Below are positions 10,667-22,200 of a DNA stretch of 64,000 nt, piece by piece. Each line of letters starts with the position of its first letter. Within the stretch, counting starts at the first letter, position 1. The stretch covers positions 42,695,501 through 42,759,500 of the forward strand of contig CM075676.1 in the NCBI GenBank assembly GCA_037962975.1, in the 5' to 3' direction. The notes under the pieces are model-generated. The model was not told the origin of the DNA. It did no database searches and worked only from the letters and a program-made list of their open reading frames with translations. The position numbers were made by a program, and so were the translations under genes. Origin of the DNA: Clitoria ternatea. Lineage: Eukaryota > Streptophyta > Magnoliopsida > Fabales > Fabaceae.

Positions 10667-13066
10667 CTATCCCTCAATCATAGTCAAGAATCGATTAGGG
10701 CCTAGAAACTCATACCTTAGTATGGAAGTTGAAGATTTAAGTTTAACATTTGGGCTCACCATGACCTCAGTGTCATGTCTCAGTGGTATGTCACCTTCAC
10801 TGCTTTTTGATGTTCCTGCAAACTTATTCAGAAAAATAGATTCAAGCGGGTCATTAAGAAGAATTTCATCCTTCACCACTTGATCAACAATTTCAATTCC
10901 ATAGCAAATATCATTAAAAGGTTTTTCTAAAACATTTTTCAAATTAAAATCAACCTTTTGGTCTCCAACAGTTAGAGACAACTTACCATTTTTGACATCG
11001 ATCACAGTACCTGCAGTTGCTAAAAATGGTCTGCCTAAAATAATAGGAATCAAAGAATCTTCGTCCATTTCAAGCACAACAAAGTCAGCAGGTATAAAAA
11101 ATTTTCCTACCTTAATAGGAACATCCTCTAAAATTCCTATAGGATATTTGATAGATCTATCAGCCAACTGTAAAGATATCCTAGTAGGTTTTGGCTCTCC
11201 CAATCCTAACTTTTTAGCAACAGATAATGGCATTAAACTCACACTCGCTCCCAAATCACATAATGCTCTATCTATAGCTATGCCACCAATCATACAAGGA
11301 ATAGAAAAGCTACCTGGATCATGAAGTTTTGGAGGCATTTTCTTTTGAATTAGAGCGCTGCACCCCTCAGTGAGTGCCACAGTTTCATCTTCCTCAAGCT
11401 TTCTTTTGTTGGACAAAATATCCTTCAAGAACTTCGCATAGATAGGCATTTGCTGCAAAACATCTATGAAGGGAATATTGACATACAATTTCTTTAAAAC
11501 ATCAAGAAAATTACCAAATTGTTTGTCCAACTTTGCTCTAGCCAGGCGCTGAGGAAATGGAATAGGAGGTTGATATGGCTTAACCTTTTCTTTATTTTCT
11601 TGTGGTTTTTCTTCCTTATTCATCGGGTGAGATGGAGAATCATCCAATTTCTTTTTCTCTTCAGTCTTACCAACTGGACCATCATATTGAGTTCCACTCC
11701 TAAGAGTGATAGCCATTGCATGGTTGGAAGGTCCAGCCTCAGGTTTCCCAGGAAATGTTCCTGGTGCTCTTTGAGAGTAGGAGGCTTGTTGGGCAATTTG
11801 AGTCTCCAATATTTTGTTATGAGTGGCAAGAGAGTCCACTTTTGAAGCTAAGTTTTTTATTGCATCAGAGAATTCATCATTCTGCTTCTGTTGAGTAGCT
11901 ACAAATGTCTCCATTAAGGACTCTAGTTTTGATTTGTAAGGTCCTTGTTGAGGGTTGTAGTTACTTTGGAATTGAGGTGGCCTATTTTGGAAGCCAGGTG
12001 GTCCTTGTGGAGGTCTATAGTTACCTTGATAGTTTCCACCATAGTTTCCAATAGCGTCTACCTGATGCATTTCTTGTTCTTGATTAGGGGTCATTGCTAA
12101 ATGGCAGTTTGTAGCTCCGTGTCCTGAAACACCACAAACTTCACAAACAATATTAGTAGCACCTGTTGACCTTATTTTATCAAGTTTTAATGTTAATGCT
12201 TCAACTTTGGCAGAAAGTAAGGAAAGAGCATCAACAGAGTACTTACCTGGTGTTTTAGAAGGTAATCCTCTCTCAGAGTTCCATTGGTGAGTGTTTTGAG
12301 CTATTTCCTCGATCAGGTTCTCAGCTTCATCAACATTTTTACTCATGAAGGCTCCTCCAGCTGCAGCATCTAAAGAGATCTTTTGTGTGGAAGTTAGTCC
12401 ATTATAGAAAATATGGATTGTCAACCACCTTTCTATCCCATGGTGAGGACATTCTCTTAGCAACTCCCTGTATCTTTCCCAGGCTTCATACAAGGATTCA
12501 TCATCTTTTTGTGAAAAATTGATGATTTGTTTTCTCAGAACATCAGTCTTGTTCCTTGGGTACCATTTATTGATAAAAGCACTGGACAATTGTTCCCAAG
12601 TCGTGATGGATCCTTCAGGAAGAGAGTATAACCACGCTCTTGCTTTATCTCTTAAGGAGAAAGGGAAAAGTCTTAAGCGAATGGCATCATTGGTGGCTCC
12701 ATTTATCTTCAGGGTGTCACAGTATTCAAGAAAGATTTGAAGGTGAAGGTTTGGATCTTCAGAGGGTAAACCTCCGAATTGGTTCTGTTGAACCATTGAG
12801 AGTAGTGAAGGCTTCAATTCAAAATTGTTAGCCTCCACTGTGGGTCTAAGGATGCTAGATCCTCTCCCATTAGTGCTTGGAGCGGCAAAATCTCTTAAGG
12901 GTCTCTGTTGGTCTGCCATTTGTTTTTCTTTTTGTTCTTTTTGTTGTTTTTGTTGTTTTCTCAAAGCTCTAAGGGTACGTTCTATCTCAGGGTCAAATCC
13001 TAAGTTTAGATCGACACTATGGCTTCGTCGCATAAATAGAAAATAAATGACAAATAAAACAAACAA
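10667..13066 (-). CDS. Gag-protease polyprotein of E3 (intact)
   Basis: A 799-codon uninterrupted ORF would encode the particle protein and aspartic protease. The longest frame starts at 13066 with an unlikely hydrophobic leader; the methionine at residue 12 (MRRSHSVDLNL, 13033) is the better start. A Gag core lies at about residues 100-260 (ARAWLYSLP, FINKWYP, YEAWERYRELL). One zinc knuckle is CEVCGVSGHGATNC near 307-320, followed by a Pro/Gln-rich stretch. The protease carries DLGAS near residue 602 and ILGRPFLAT near 680. The ORF stops about 75 residues after the protease core, where an autonomous element would continue into RT. It resembles the E2 Gag-protease but differs clearly. An intact frame with near-identical LTRs suggests recent selection or very recent arrival. 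Confidence 0.93.
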   Translation of the reverse strand: MFVLFVIYFLFMRRSHSVDLNLGFDPEIERTLRALRKQQKQQKEQKEKQMADQQRPLRDFAAPSTNGRGSSILRPTVEANNFELKPSLLSMVQQNQFGGLPSEDPNLHLQIFLEYCDTLKINGATNDAIRLRLFPFSLRDKARAWLYSLPEGSITTWEQLSSAFINKWYPRNKTDVLRKQIINFSQKDDESLYEAWERYRELLRECPHHGIERWLTIHIFYNGLTSTQKISLDAAAGGAFMSKNVDEAENLIEEIAQNTHQWNSERGLPSKTPGKYSVDALSLLSAKVEALTLKLDKIRSTGATNIVCEVCGVSGHGATNCHLAMTPNQEQEMHQVDAIGNYGGNYQGNYRPPQGPPGFQNRPPQFQSNYNPQQGPYKSKLESLMETFVATQQKQNDEFSDAIKNLASKVDSLATHNKILETQIAQQASYSQRAPGTFPGKPEAGPSNHAMAITLRSGTQYDGPVGKTEEKKKLDDSPSHPMNKEEKPQENKEKVKPYQPPIPFPQRLARAKLDKQFGNFLDVLKKLYVNIPFIDVLQQMPIYAKFLKDILSNKRKLEEDETVALTEGCSALIQKKMPPKLHDPGSFSIPCMIGGIAIDRALCDLGASVSLMPLSVAKKLGLGEPKPTRISLQLADRSIKYPIGILEDVPIKVGKFFIPADFVVLEMDEDSLIPIILGRPFLATAGTVIDVKNGKLSLTVGDQKVDFNLKNVLEKPFNDICYGIEIVDQVVKDEILLNDPLESIFLNKFAGTSKSSEGDIPLRHDTEVMVSPNVKLKSSTSILRYEFLGPNRFLTMIEG

Positions 13067-13205
13067 TTACAAAAATAAAACAGATACACAGAATATAGAA
13101 CAAAATACAAAATTACAAAGAAAATAAAAATAAAAATAACAATAAAAATATTAACAAGTATGATCTAATCGAATTTCAATATTGCCGATATTTGAGGGAC
13201 AACAG
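13067..13205 (-). other. E3 5' leader between primer site and Gag
   Basis: A-rich untranslated leader of about 140 bp. No packaging signal can be assigned by eye. Confidence 0.6.
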
Positions 13206-13223
13206 TCCCCGGCAACGGCGCCA
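13206..13223 (-). other. Primer-binding site of E3 (tRNA-Asp)
   Basis: The plus strand reads TCCCCGGCAACGGCGCCA, the 3' end of plant tRNA-Asp including CCA. A six-base spacer separates it from the LTR at 13230. tRNA-Asp priming is typical of Athila-type elements. Confidence 0.9.
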
Positions 13224-13229
13224 AAAACT

Positions 13230-15014
13230 TGACAGGGCCCGCAAGCGCACGGGTTATGTCGCGTAATATAAAAGATTATCGTTCTCCACAGGGACTGTGT
13301 TCAAAGTACCAGCATATTGAAATTTAATTATCCACACAATTGATTTTTAAGGTTTTTGTAAAATAAAGCAAAATTAAGTTGCACAGAATACGAATAAATA
13401 CAAACAAAATAAAATTTACTTGATACTTAAAAATCAGAGTTGAGAATATCTTAGGATTTCGGGGGATTAAGACTCTATTTTATGTTTAATGAATTTTAAC
13501 TTTTCATAAATAAGAATCAATTTAAGTTTTCCAAGGCGAATTTTCCAAAAGCTAATTAATATGTTCCTCTCGGAATCCTATTAATGTACCTAACCTATGG
13601 AAAGCGCTGCTTAATCCTCAGAAAGGCACATTATCGTTTTATGAAAATCCCTTTTATTTCCTCAAAAGAATTTTGATTACTTTCACGGTTTTACCGAGGT
13701 CACAAAAAGCATTTCAAAAATCTTAGGTTTAGTTCAAAGCTTTCTGGTAAAAATAAATCTCTCGATTCTATTTATTACCTAAACTTACTAATATACCCGT
13801 AAGTATACAGTTTTATCATTTAGGTTCTTGTTAGGAATTACTAAAAGCATTAAGCATAATTGAACTAAATGGAAAACAGAAATTTATTTAATTCCAAGTC
13901 AAAATAACATTAAAATAAAATATTATCATACCCCCTTCATCCCAAGATAATTAATTTAGCTACTCATGAAAGGATTCAAATTCATACACATGATGGAAAA
14001 ATAAAACATACAAGACATGGTAAAAAATAAAGACTTACGGGTTTCTCCAAAAGCTCAGAATAATTTACCACTGTATTTCCTTGTTGCAATATTCCTCCAC
14101 CAATTACAAATTGGAACACTCAATTTCACAATCCTCACAACTCTTACACAAAATAAAAGAAAGAAAAAGAAAATAAAAAGAGAAAGAAACGAAACAGAGA
14201 AGAAAACGAAGGAAAAGAAAAGAAAGGAACAAAGTGAATGAATGAGAACTGGATTTTTGAATCGGGATCCTTCTCTGCTTGGATTGCTTCTCCTTTTATA
14301 GGCGAAGGAAGGGAGGAAGCCAGCTAAGAAAACGCGTTGCAAGTTGGAAACTTTCGGTGTATGTGATTTCCAGCTGTTCCAGTTGTCTTCAATTTGCGTA
14401 TTTTTGTTGTTTCCAATAATTCGGCGCATGATTTCACTGATGAATCGATTCCTCCAGTTGATTTTTGCCTTCAAAACAGCGTGTGAATCGATTCCTAAAG
14501 GTGGGAATCGATTCCCAGCATGATGAATCGATTCCTGGCCTTCATGAATCGATTCCCAGCCTTCCAAACCTCAATGAATCGATTCCTATAAGGGGGGAAT
14601 CGATTCCCAGCCCTATGAATCGATTCCCAACAGCCTTGAATCGATTCCTGGCTTATGTTTCACATGGGAATCGATTCCTGTAAGGGTGAATCGATTCCTA
14701 CCCTTTCCTGGAAGTGTTTTCTTGCATTTTTGAGGCATTTTGGACAGTATAGCTCATGGTTCTTGATTGCTTTCATCCTTTGGCACTTTGATCATCTTTT
14801 TGGGTTCTTGAATCCATTTTCCATTTATATTCATTCATTCTTAAAATGGATCATCAATAATTCCAAATCTATTAATTTCTGCAAAATAAAAGTACCCGAG
14901 TAGAATACAGTGGAAAGAAAGCAAAAATCACAATAAACAAAGGAAATACAGTGCATAATGATTAAAATCCTAAGTAAACTAAATCTAATTTATTATGTTA
15001 TAAAACACTTATCA
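13230..15014 (-). repeat. 5' LTR of E3 (right copy)
   Basis: Near-identical partner of 7558-9342. It holds the TATA box at 14292-14300 and the GAATCGATTC array at 14442-14697. Followed by the ATACT duplication at 15015-15019. Confidence 0.97.
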
Positions 15015-15019
15015 ATACT

Positions 15020-16421
15020 TCCTCACTGGATTAGTGTTTCACTCTTCTCTCAGTGTATAGGGTCAATATCATGCTCTCATCACCTGCATAATTGTTAGAT
15101 CAACATAGGCTTGCAACAGTTCTAAACATCATGACATATGCTGGCACAATTGGATCAGTAAGGGCTTTTTTAAGCTTGTAATGGGGTTAGGCTACAGGTT
15201 CTATTTTTGTTTTTCAAGATAATGTTGGGTTAAAAGATGTATCCACTGATGCCTTGCCTCTATCTTAACTTAAATGCCTTTACTAACTAGCTCTCTTGCT
15301 TTCATTATTTTTCAGATGAAGGATACTTAATTACTTGTGGTGCTTTGTACTTTATTCTCTTTCAGTCCTCTGGACTTTTTCTTTTTCTTTTTTTTCATCT
15401 TTTTTCAATTTTTTTTTCAATACCATTTTTCATCATTTTTTTTCTTGTGGTTCTTTGCACCTTCTTCTTTGCTGATTTTTCACTTTTCTTTTGCTTTTGC
15501 TGTTCTTTCTTTCAATTTTTTTTCTTCTTTTTCATTTTTTCAAAATCCTCATCTATAATTAAAGTCAGAGTGTGTCTTTTAATTGTTGTTAGGCACACTC
15601 TTCATCCCCAAACTTAGAACTTGCTAGTCCATAGCAATAAGATAAAACTCAACAATTCATCAATGGGACATCCAGGGACAATTCACTTGGTTTTTCTCAG
15701 ATAAATGGGCTTGTAAAGTTAGGTACATAATCAGAATGAAAGGGTCTCAGGCTTAAAAATATAATTGTTAGGTCAAAGGATAATTAATAAAATTAAGGAT
15801 GGCTAAATTTGGCCCTGGCTAAATTAACAAAGATGGCCTTCATCATTTCCAATTGGCAGACATATAATCATTAGCAAGTACTGAAGCAAATTTTGTCTCA
15901 CTAACAAGAATGCAAGCACCCTCAGAAAAGAATTAATAAAGGCTCAAAAGCTAACAATAAAACAAGTAATCAACCAATCATGTCCCTAAACTTAATGTAA
16001 GATTATAAATCAGATTGCTAATTAGCATGCTGAATAAACAATTAATATAGGATTGAAATAGTTATGGACAGGGATCATGAATCAAGAAATGCAAATCAAT
16101 TAAATTATCCAATTAAAGCCTGAGAATCAGCAAACTTTAAATTATTAAGATGGATTCTAAATTAAACAAAATTAACATAGTTTATCAATCAATGAGACGA
16201 AAGGATAGATTACTTCCCTTTTTACCTGAATGGCAGTGAATGGTGAGGAATGGTGTGCACAAATTTAACAATACAATTCAGGAAAGAAATAACAACAAAC
16301 AACTTAACATAGAAATGAAAGTTCCATTACACTGAAAAGAAAATACATTGTTCAAGAGAATATTTAAACAAAGTCATTACAACTTGAAAATAACAAAATA
16401 ACACATAAACAAAGTAAAAGA
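15020..16421 (-). other. E2 untranslated region downstream of the envelope-like ORF
   Basis: No supported gene. T-rich low-complexity sequence lies at about 15360-15545. A second polypurine-like segment at 15603-15614 (minus-strand AGTTTGGGGATG) is nearly the same as the real tract at 7364-7376, including the following degenerate CTTGTCC-type word. The rest is plain AT-rich sequence. Confidence 0.6.
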
Positions 16422-17768
16422 TCAGTCATCCTCTTCTTTATTTTCTTCATTCATAGACTCATCATTATCTTGCTCAGAGTAGGGTGGAAATTCAGCTGCT
16501 AAGGGTGTGTCATCAGGGGGAATGGTGAATCCAATAGAAGCCAACCATAAATCTCTGTCAGGTGGAACTCCCATGTCTTTAGTGTGATCCACATTCAATG
16601 TGGTGGCAATCTTTCTCAGCATGAGATCATGATTCAGGACCAGATCATAGGTTCCTAGCTGCATTTTCTTCATGACCTGCAGTTCCTGCATTATCATGGA
16701 ACTATCAGAAGAAGTACCTACTCCTGTTGGAGGTGGTGGTGCAAAAGATGTTGGTTTAGGTTGTCTGGGACGCTTTGACTCTTGAGGCATAAAATAGTCA
16801 ATATGGTCCATCACCCAACGCTTGTCCATAATCCTCTCAGGCTTTACCTTTGTCAGTTCTTCATAATTCAACCTAACCTGATTAGTTTTGGCCAACAAAG
16901 TGATAACAGAGCAATATGGCAATTGGAGATTTTTTTCAAGGTTTTTCATCATCTCTTCCAGTATTAACTCACCCAAATTGACATACAGGCCTCTCATTAA
17001 ACAGTAAATCAACACCAACCTCTTAATGGCAACTTCAGTAGAATGAGCCACAGGTTGCAGGGATGAAAGAACATAGTGGCACCATAAAAAGGAAAGATGA
17101 TTTAAACAATTCTTCCTGACACTTTTTGGTGCACCATTAACCTTTGTTATATAAGCAGCTCCTTGTTCACAGCACTCCTCTAAAATTTCTTTCCTAAGAT
17201 TTTCATTTTCAGCCCTATGAAAGATATCTACTTTCCATGTGTAATGACATCCTTCCTCATCCAATATACGTACTTTCAACAACTTATTCAATATGTGACC
17301 AGTTAAAGGGATGGTGACTCCTCTCAAGAAGGAAGAAAAAAGAAACTTATCTTCCATAGAGTGAGTCCTTAGATTTGCATAGAATTCTATAGTGAGTTCC
17401 TGATAACCATTGCCTAAATTCTCATTAAAGAACTGCTATCCCCTTTCAATCATAGCAGCTTTTACATTAAAATCAGAACAATTTTCTTCATCAAAGACCA
17501 GAGCCCTTTCCCTTATTACTCCTCTGCTTTTAAACTTTTTCTCATAATCTTGGGCAGCCTTAGAATCTCTAAACCTATACCTATCAAAACCCTAAACTGT
17601 CAGAGACTTCCTTCCTTCTTCAAGACATTTACGCCTTTCAGTTGATGGAGAATCGGGGATACTGATAGTGGCCACCCCTTTTCCTTTCTCTTTTGGGGTT
17701 TTCTTCATATTTTCTATTTCAACACTTTTTTCAGGTTTTCTGCAAAGTCTTTGTGATCTTCTGATCAT
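16422..17768 (-). pseudogene. Downstream additional ORF of E2 (envelope-position, plant transposon protein-like)
   Basis: One frame runs from ATG at 17768 to 16422, about 448 codons. Two in-frame stops interrupt it, near 17595 and 17437; the last 311 codons are open. The order basic N-terminus, FDRYRF, then a long alpha-helical middle (HYVLSSLQPVAHSTEVAIKR) resembles the uncharacterised plant transposon protein domain found in Athila/Ogre-like elements; this is from memory, not a search. The C-terminus is a Pro-rich stretch then an acidic tail (MNEENKEEDD). I see no convincing signal peptide or transmembrane span, so envelope function is unsupported. It sits between integrase and the 3' LTR, the envelope-like position in Athila elements. 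Confidence 0.6.
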
Positions 17769-18134
17769 GGTGAGTGTTAACGATGGTATTTATAATGCCT
17801 AAATGAATACAAATACATAACAGCACAATCACAACAAAATGAAAATGTAATATGAACAGATATGATGGATGAAAGAAATTCAAAATCAAAATAGTAAACT
17901 ATAACAATTCTAACTATACAGTGAAAAGTAGAACTAAAAAGATAGTACCTTTCAAAGAAATTAGAGATTGTGCCTTTTCCTCTTCAAAACCCAAGGTTCC
18001 AGCGTAAAAAGTTAGGGTTTGTACACTGAGAGGGTTTTATACTATTGAACCCAATACCTGAAGTACGCGTAGCTACGCTAAACTCTGGGCTATAAACGCC
18101 CAAATTAAAAGCACACAGGGATCAAATTGCTTCA
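17769..18134 (-). other. E2 spacer upstream of the additional ORF
   Basis: AT-rich with no gene visible. Near 18065-18090 GTAGCTACGC-type words begin, leading into the palindrome array. Confidence 0.5.
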
Positions 18135-18139
18135 ATGGG

Positions 18140-18975
18140 ACACTCACGCTTAAAGCTTACAGCATCTCGCTTAAGCGAGAAATTGGAACAGAGCTGCCTT
18201 AGCCCGATCACGCTCAAGCGTGATATAGGGGCGCTTAAGCGAGGGAATAACACACGAGTCACGCTCAGGCGAAGCTATTGCACGCTTAAGCGTGAGAATC
18301 AGTGGCTTACAGACGAGCTCACGCTCAGGCATGAGTAATATGCTCTCAAGCACGGTGCAACAGGGGGGTACACATCACGATCATGCTTAGAGCGTGTGGA
18401 ATGACGCTCAAGCGTGAGGTGCATCAGGGAGGGTTAAGATAATTCGCTCAAGCGACGGCAAGGCACACTCAAGCGCAAAGATGAAATCATTGATCACGCT
18501 CAAGCGTGTTGATCTTAGCTTAAGCGTGCATGGTTTGTATTATGGAACAATGTGGTGTAGGCTCACAATCACGCTTAGAGCGTGCGGAATAACGCTCAAG
18601 CGCGCAATTCATTAAAGGGCAAAAGAGCTCACGCTCAGGCGTGATTGAAGGATGCTCAAGCGAGGGACAGACACTGATTTGCACAAGAGCTCCCGCTCAA
18701 GCATGGATAATGTTCGCTCAAGCGTGAGGTGCAACAGGGGGGGTACAGGACGATCACGCTTAAGCTTGACAAGTTCTCGCTTAAGCGTGGTGAAGAGACT
18801 TTGGGAATCTTTATTCTGTATGAAATCCGCTTAAGCGAAAAGTGCTTCGCTCGAGCGAAATAAAAGAAAACTGGATGCACTCGCTTAAGCGCCAGTATAT
18901 TCGCTTAAGCGAACAAAAGGAATTAAAACCAAACACCATTCATGCTTAAGCGAGAAAGGATCACGCTCAAATGCC
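18140..18975. repeat. CGCTTAAGCG/CGCTCAAGCG palindrome array in the E2 internal spacer
   Basis: About 25-30 exact or near copies of a 10-mer palindrome family: CGCTTAAGCG, CGCTCAAGCG, often extended to TCACGCTCAAGCGTGA. Spacing is about 20-40 nt, often alternating a long TCACG-flanked copy with a short one. It lies between integrase and the additional ORF, not in an LTR. The same word family occurs in the E2 LTRs and in the solo LTR at 56983-58505. Short ORFs through it are by-products. Confidence 0.9.
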
Positions 18976-19217
18976 ATGGGTACCTGATTCTAATTCTAGC
19001 TAATGGATTTGCAAGTATGCACACTTGGAATTGAACGTATGAACACTCAAACCTTATTCAAAAATTTACCAGTTTATTCATACTTCAGTCACACTTTATT
19101 CAAAATTTTTAGTTTTCTTTTAATGTTTCAAACACAAAACACAAAATGAAATGAATCAAAATGTAGGTTGCCTCCCTAAAGTGCTTCTTTAAGGTCACTA
19201 GCTTGACCTTCTGACAT

Positions 19218-22200
19218 CTAAGAAGATGCCTGCAACAGCATGGAGGTTTTCTGCCTATCAAACTCTTCTCCAAAGTAGAGTTTGAGTCTTTGGCCATTCA
19301 CTTTAAATGTTCTATCACTGGCTGGTTCTTTTAATTTAATTGCACCATGAGGGAAGACCTCATTCACAATAAAAGGTCCAGACCACTTAGATCTAAGTTT
19401 TCCTGGAAAGAGTCTCAGTCTAGAATTAAACAACAGGACCTTATCATCGTTTTGAAACTCTTTTCTATTTATCTGCTTATCATGCCACCTCTTAGTTTTC
19501 TCTTTATAAATTAAGGCACTCTGATAAACATTGAGCCTAAACTCCTCAAGTTCATGGAGTTTTAGGACTCTTTCCTCTTGAGATTGGTCAAAATCCATGT
19601 TCAACAGCTTTGTGGCCCACCATGCGTTATGTTCTAACTCCACAGGAAGATGGCAAGCCTTACCATATACCAACTGATAAGGAGACATGCCAATTGGAGT
19701 TTTAAATGCTGTCCTTTAAGCCCACAATGCATCATTCAATCTCACAGACCAATCCTTCCTAGACTTCCCTACACTTTCTCTAATATCTTCTTAATTTCTC
19801 TATTAGACAGCTCAACTTGTCCACAAGTTTGTGGATGATATGGAGTGGATACCTTATGCAGTACCTCATAGTGTCTCAGGGCTTTTTCCATGATTCTATT
19901 GCAGAAATATGACCCTTCATCACTACTGAGGACTCTAGGGACTCCAAATCTAGAAAAAATGGTCTTCCTTATAAACCTAAGCACCACATGTGCATCATTG
20001 GTTCTAGTAGGGATTGCCTCCACCCACTTGGAGACATAATCCACAACAACAAGGATATACTCATTGGAGAATGACTTTGGGAATGGTCCCATGAAGTCAA
20101 TGCCCCATACATCAAATAATTCCACAACTAAAATATTTGTCAAAGGCATGCCAGCTTTAGCAGAGAGGCCTCCACTTCTTTGACACTTATCACACCTTTG
20201 AACATATACTTTAGCATCCTGAAAAATTGTTGGCCAATAAAAGCCATATTGCAAAACTTTTGTTGTTGTTCTGGAGGCACCATGGTGTCCTCCATAATAG
20301 GAGTCATGGCAGTGCCATAAGAGTCTTTCTTGCTCTGATTCGGGCACACATCTCCTGATAATTCCATTTACTCCTATCTTATAAAGAAATAGATCATCCC
20401 ATAGAAAATATTTACTGTCATAAAAGAATTTTTTCTTCATTTGGGATGTCCAACCTTCAGGTACCACAGAGGCACTTTTAAAATTGGCCATATCAGCATA
20501 CCATGGCCCCGTGATAATTGCCATCAACCTCTCATCTGGGAATTCCTCTTTAATCAAGATGGAATCAGATTCATCCTTCAGACGAGAAAGTTGATCAGCC
20601 ACTGAGTTCTCCACTCCCTTTTTATCTCTTATTTCCAAATCAAACTCTTAGAGTAAAAGAACCCACCTGATCAATCTTGGCTTTGATTCTTTTTTAGCTA
20701 GCAAGTACTTAATTGCTGAATGATCTGTATACACAATGACCTTAGCACCAATCAAGTAAGCTCTGAATTTATCAAATGCATACACCACAGCAAGCATTTC
20801 TTTCTCAGTGGTGGTGTAATTTATTTGATTCTCATTTAATACTTTGCTAGCATAATAAATGACATGTGTTAATTTTTCTTTCTTTTGTCCTAGCACAGCT
20901 CCTACAGCAAAATCACTTGCATCACACATTAGTTCAAATGGTAAAGACCAATCAAGTGTTGCAAGTATTGGAGCTGTTACTAATATTTATTTCAAATTTT
21001 CAAAAGCCTTGACACAGTTTTCATCAAAAACAAAAGCATGATCTTTCATAAGTAAATCAGTCAAAGGCTTAGCTAGTTTTGAAAAATCTTTTATAAATCT
21101 CCTATAAAAGCCAGCACATCCTAAGAAACTCCTCACTCCTTTCACATTGATTGGAGGAGCAAGTTTTTCAATGATTTCAATCTTGGCTCTATCTACCTGA
21201 ATGCCCTCAGCAGAGATTTTGTGGCCAAGGACTATCCCTTCTTTAACTATAAAATGATATTTTTCCCAGTTAAGGACAAGATTAGCCTCCTGACATCTCA
21301 CCAGCACCTTAGAAAGGTTGCTGAGGCATATATCAAAACTATTTCCAAACACAGAGAAGTCATCCATAAACACCTCAATGAACTTCTCTACCATGTCCCT
21401 AAAAATTGCCAGCATACACCTTTGAAAGGTTGCTGATGCATTGCACAAACCAAATGGCATGCGCCTATATGCAAAGATTCCATAAGGACAGGTAAAGGCT
21501 ATCTTCTCTTGATCTTTTGGATCAACCATAATTTGGTTGTAACCAGAATAACCATCAAGGAAGCAGTAATACTCATGACCTGATAGTCTCTCAAGCATTT
21601 GGTCAACAAATGGTAAAGAAAAGTGGTCTTTTCTAGTGGAGTCATTAAGCCTTCTATAATCTATGCACATTCTCCAACCTGTAGTTGGTCTAGTGGCAAT
21701 GACTTCACCTTTTTCATTCTTAACAGTGGTCATCCCTCCTTTCTTAGGCACCACTTGGATTGGACTAATCCAAGCGCTGTCCGAGATAGGATAGATAATT
21801 CCTGCATCAAGAAGTTTAACCACCTCTTTCCTTACAGCTTCTTTCATTATGAGGTTTAATGTTCTTTGTGGCTGAACAATAGGGGAATAGTCATCGTCCA
21901 TTAAAATTTTATGCATACAAAATGATAGACTAATTCCCTTTAAATCAGAAATGTTCCAACCAATAACAGATTCATGTTTTCTTAAAACCCCTATCAATTT
22001 TTCTACATCCTTATCTTTTAAATCAGCATTAATGATTACAGGATGTGATTCATTATCTCCTAAGAAAACATATTTCAAATGAGAAGGCAAAGGTTTTAAA
22101 TCAAATTTTTCTTCCAACACTTCCTTACCTTTCTCAATTTCAGAATTATTTAACTTTTCTTTATTTTTATTTTCAATCTCACCTACTTCACATGCTTCAA

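Larger units (their letters stand above)
7558..15014 (-). mobile_element. E3: non-autonomous Gag-protease-only LTR retrotransposon (Athila-like)
   Basis: A complete 7457-bp element with TG...CA LTRs of exactly 1785 bp and a 5-bp target duplication ATACT at 7553-7557 and 15015-15019. It has a tRNA-Asp primer site at 13206-13223 and a polypurine tract at 9343-9356. The LTRs differ at only two positions (7956/13628 and 8477/14149) by line-by-line reading. It encodes one long intact ORF, Gag plus protease, and nothing of RT, RNase H or integrase, so movement would need enzymes from a relative. This matches the described plant class of LTR elements that carry only GAG (TR-GAG). Confidence 0.95.

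Noticed and set aside
10992..13046. Plus-strand ORFs over the E3 Gag-protease
   Set aside because: Shadows of the 799-codon minus-strand ORF; no family features.
13206..13223. Possible tRNA-Asp gene (3' end sequence)
   Set aside because: Only the last 18 nt of the tRNA are present, directly beside an LTR. It is the primer-binding site.
15337..15617. Two Phe-rich ORFs
   Set aside because: Translation of T-rich low-complexity sequence in the E2 untranslated region.
16422..17357. Bona fide retroviral-type envelope gene
   Set aside because: Position fits, but I see no signal peptide, fusion or transmembrane segment; called only as an additional ORF.
18135..18880. Several 60-75 codon ORFs on both strands
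   Set aside because: Products of the CGCTTAAGCG palindrome array; the same words read on either strand.
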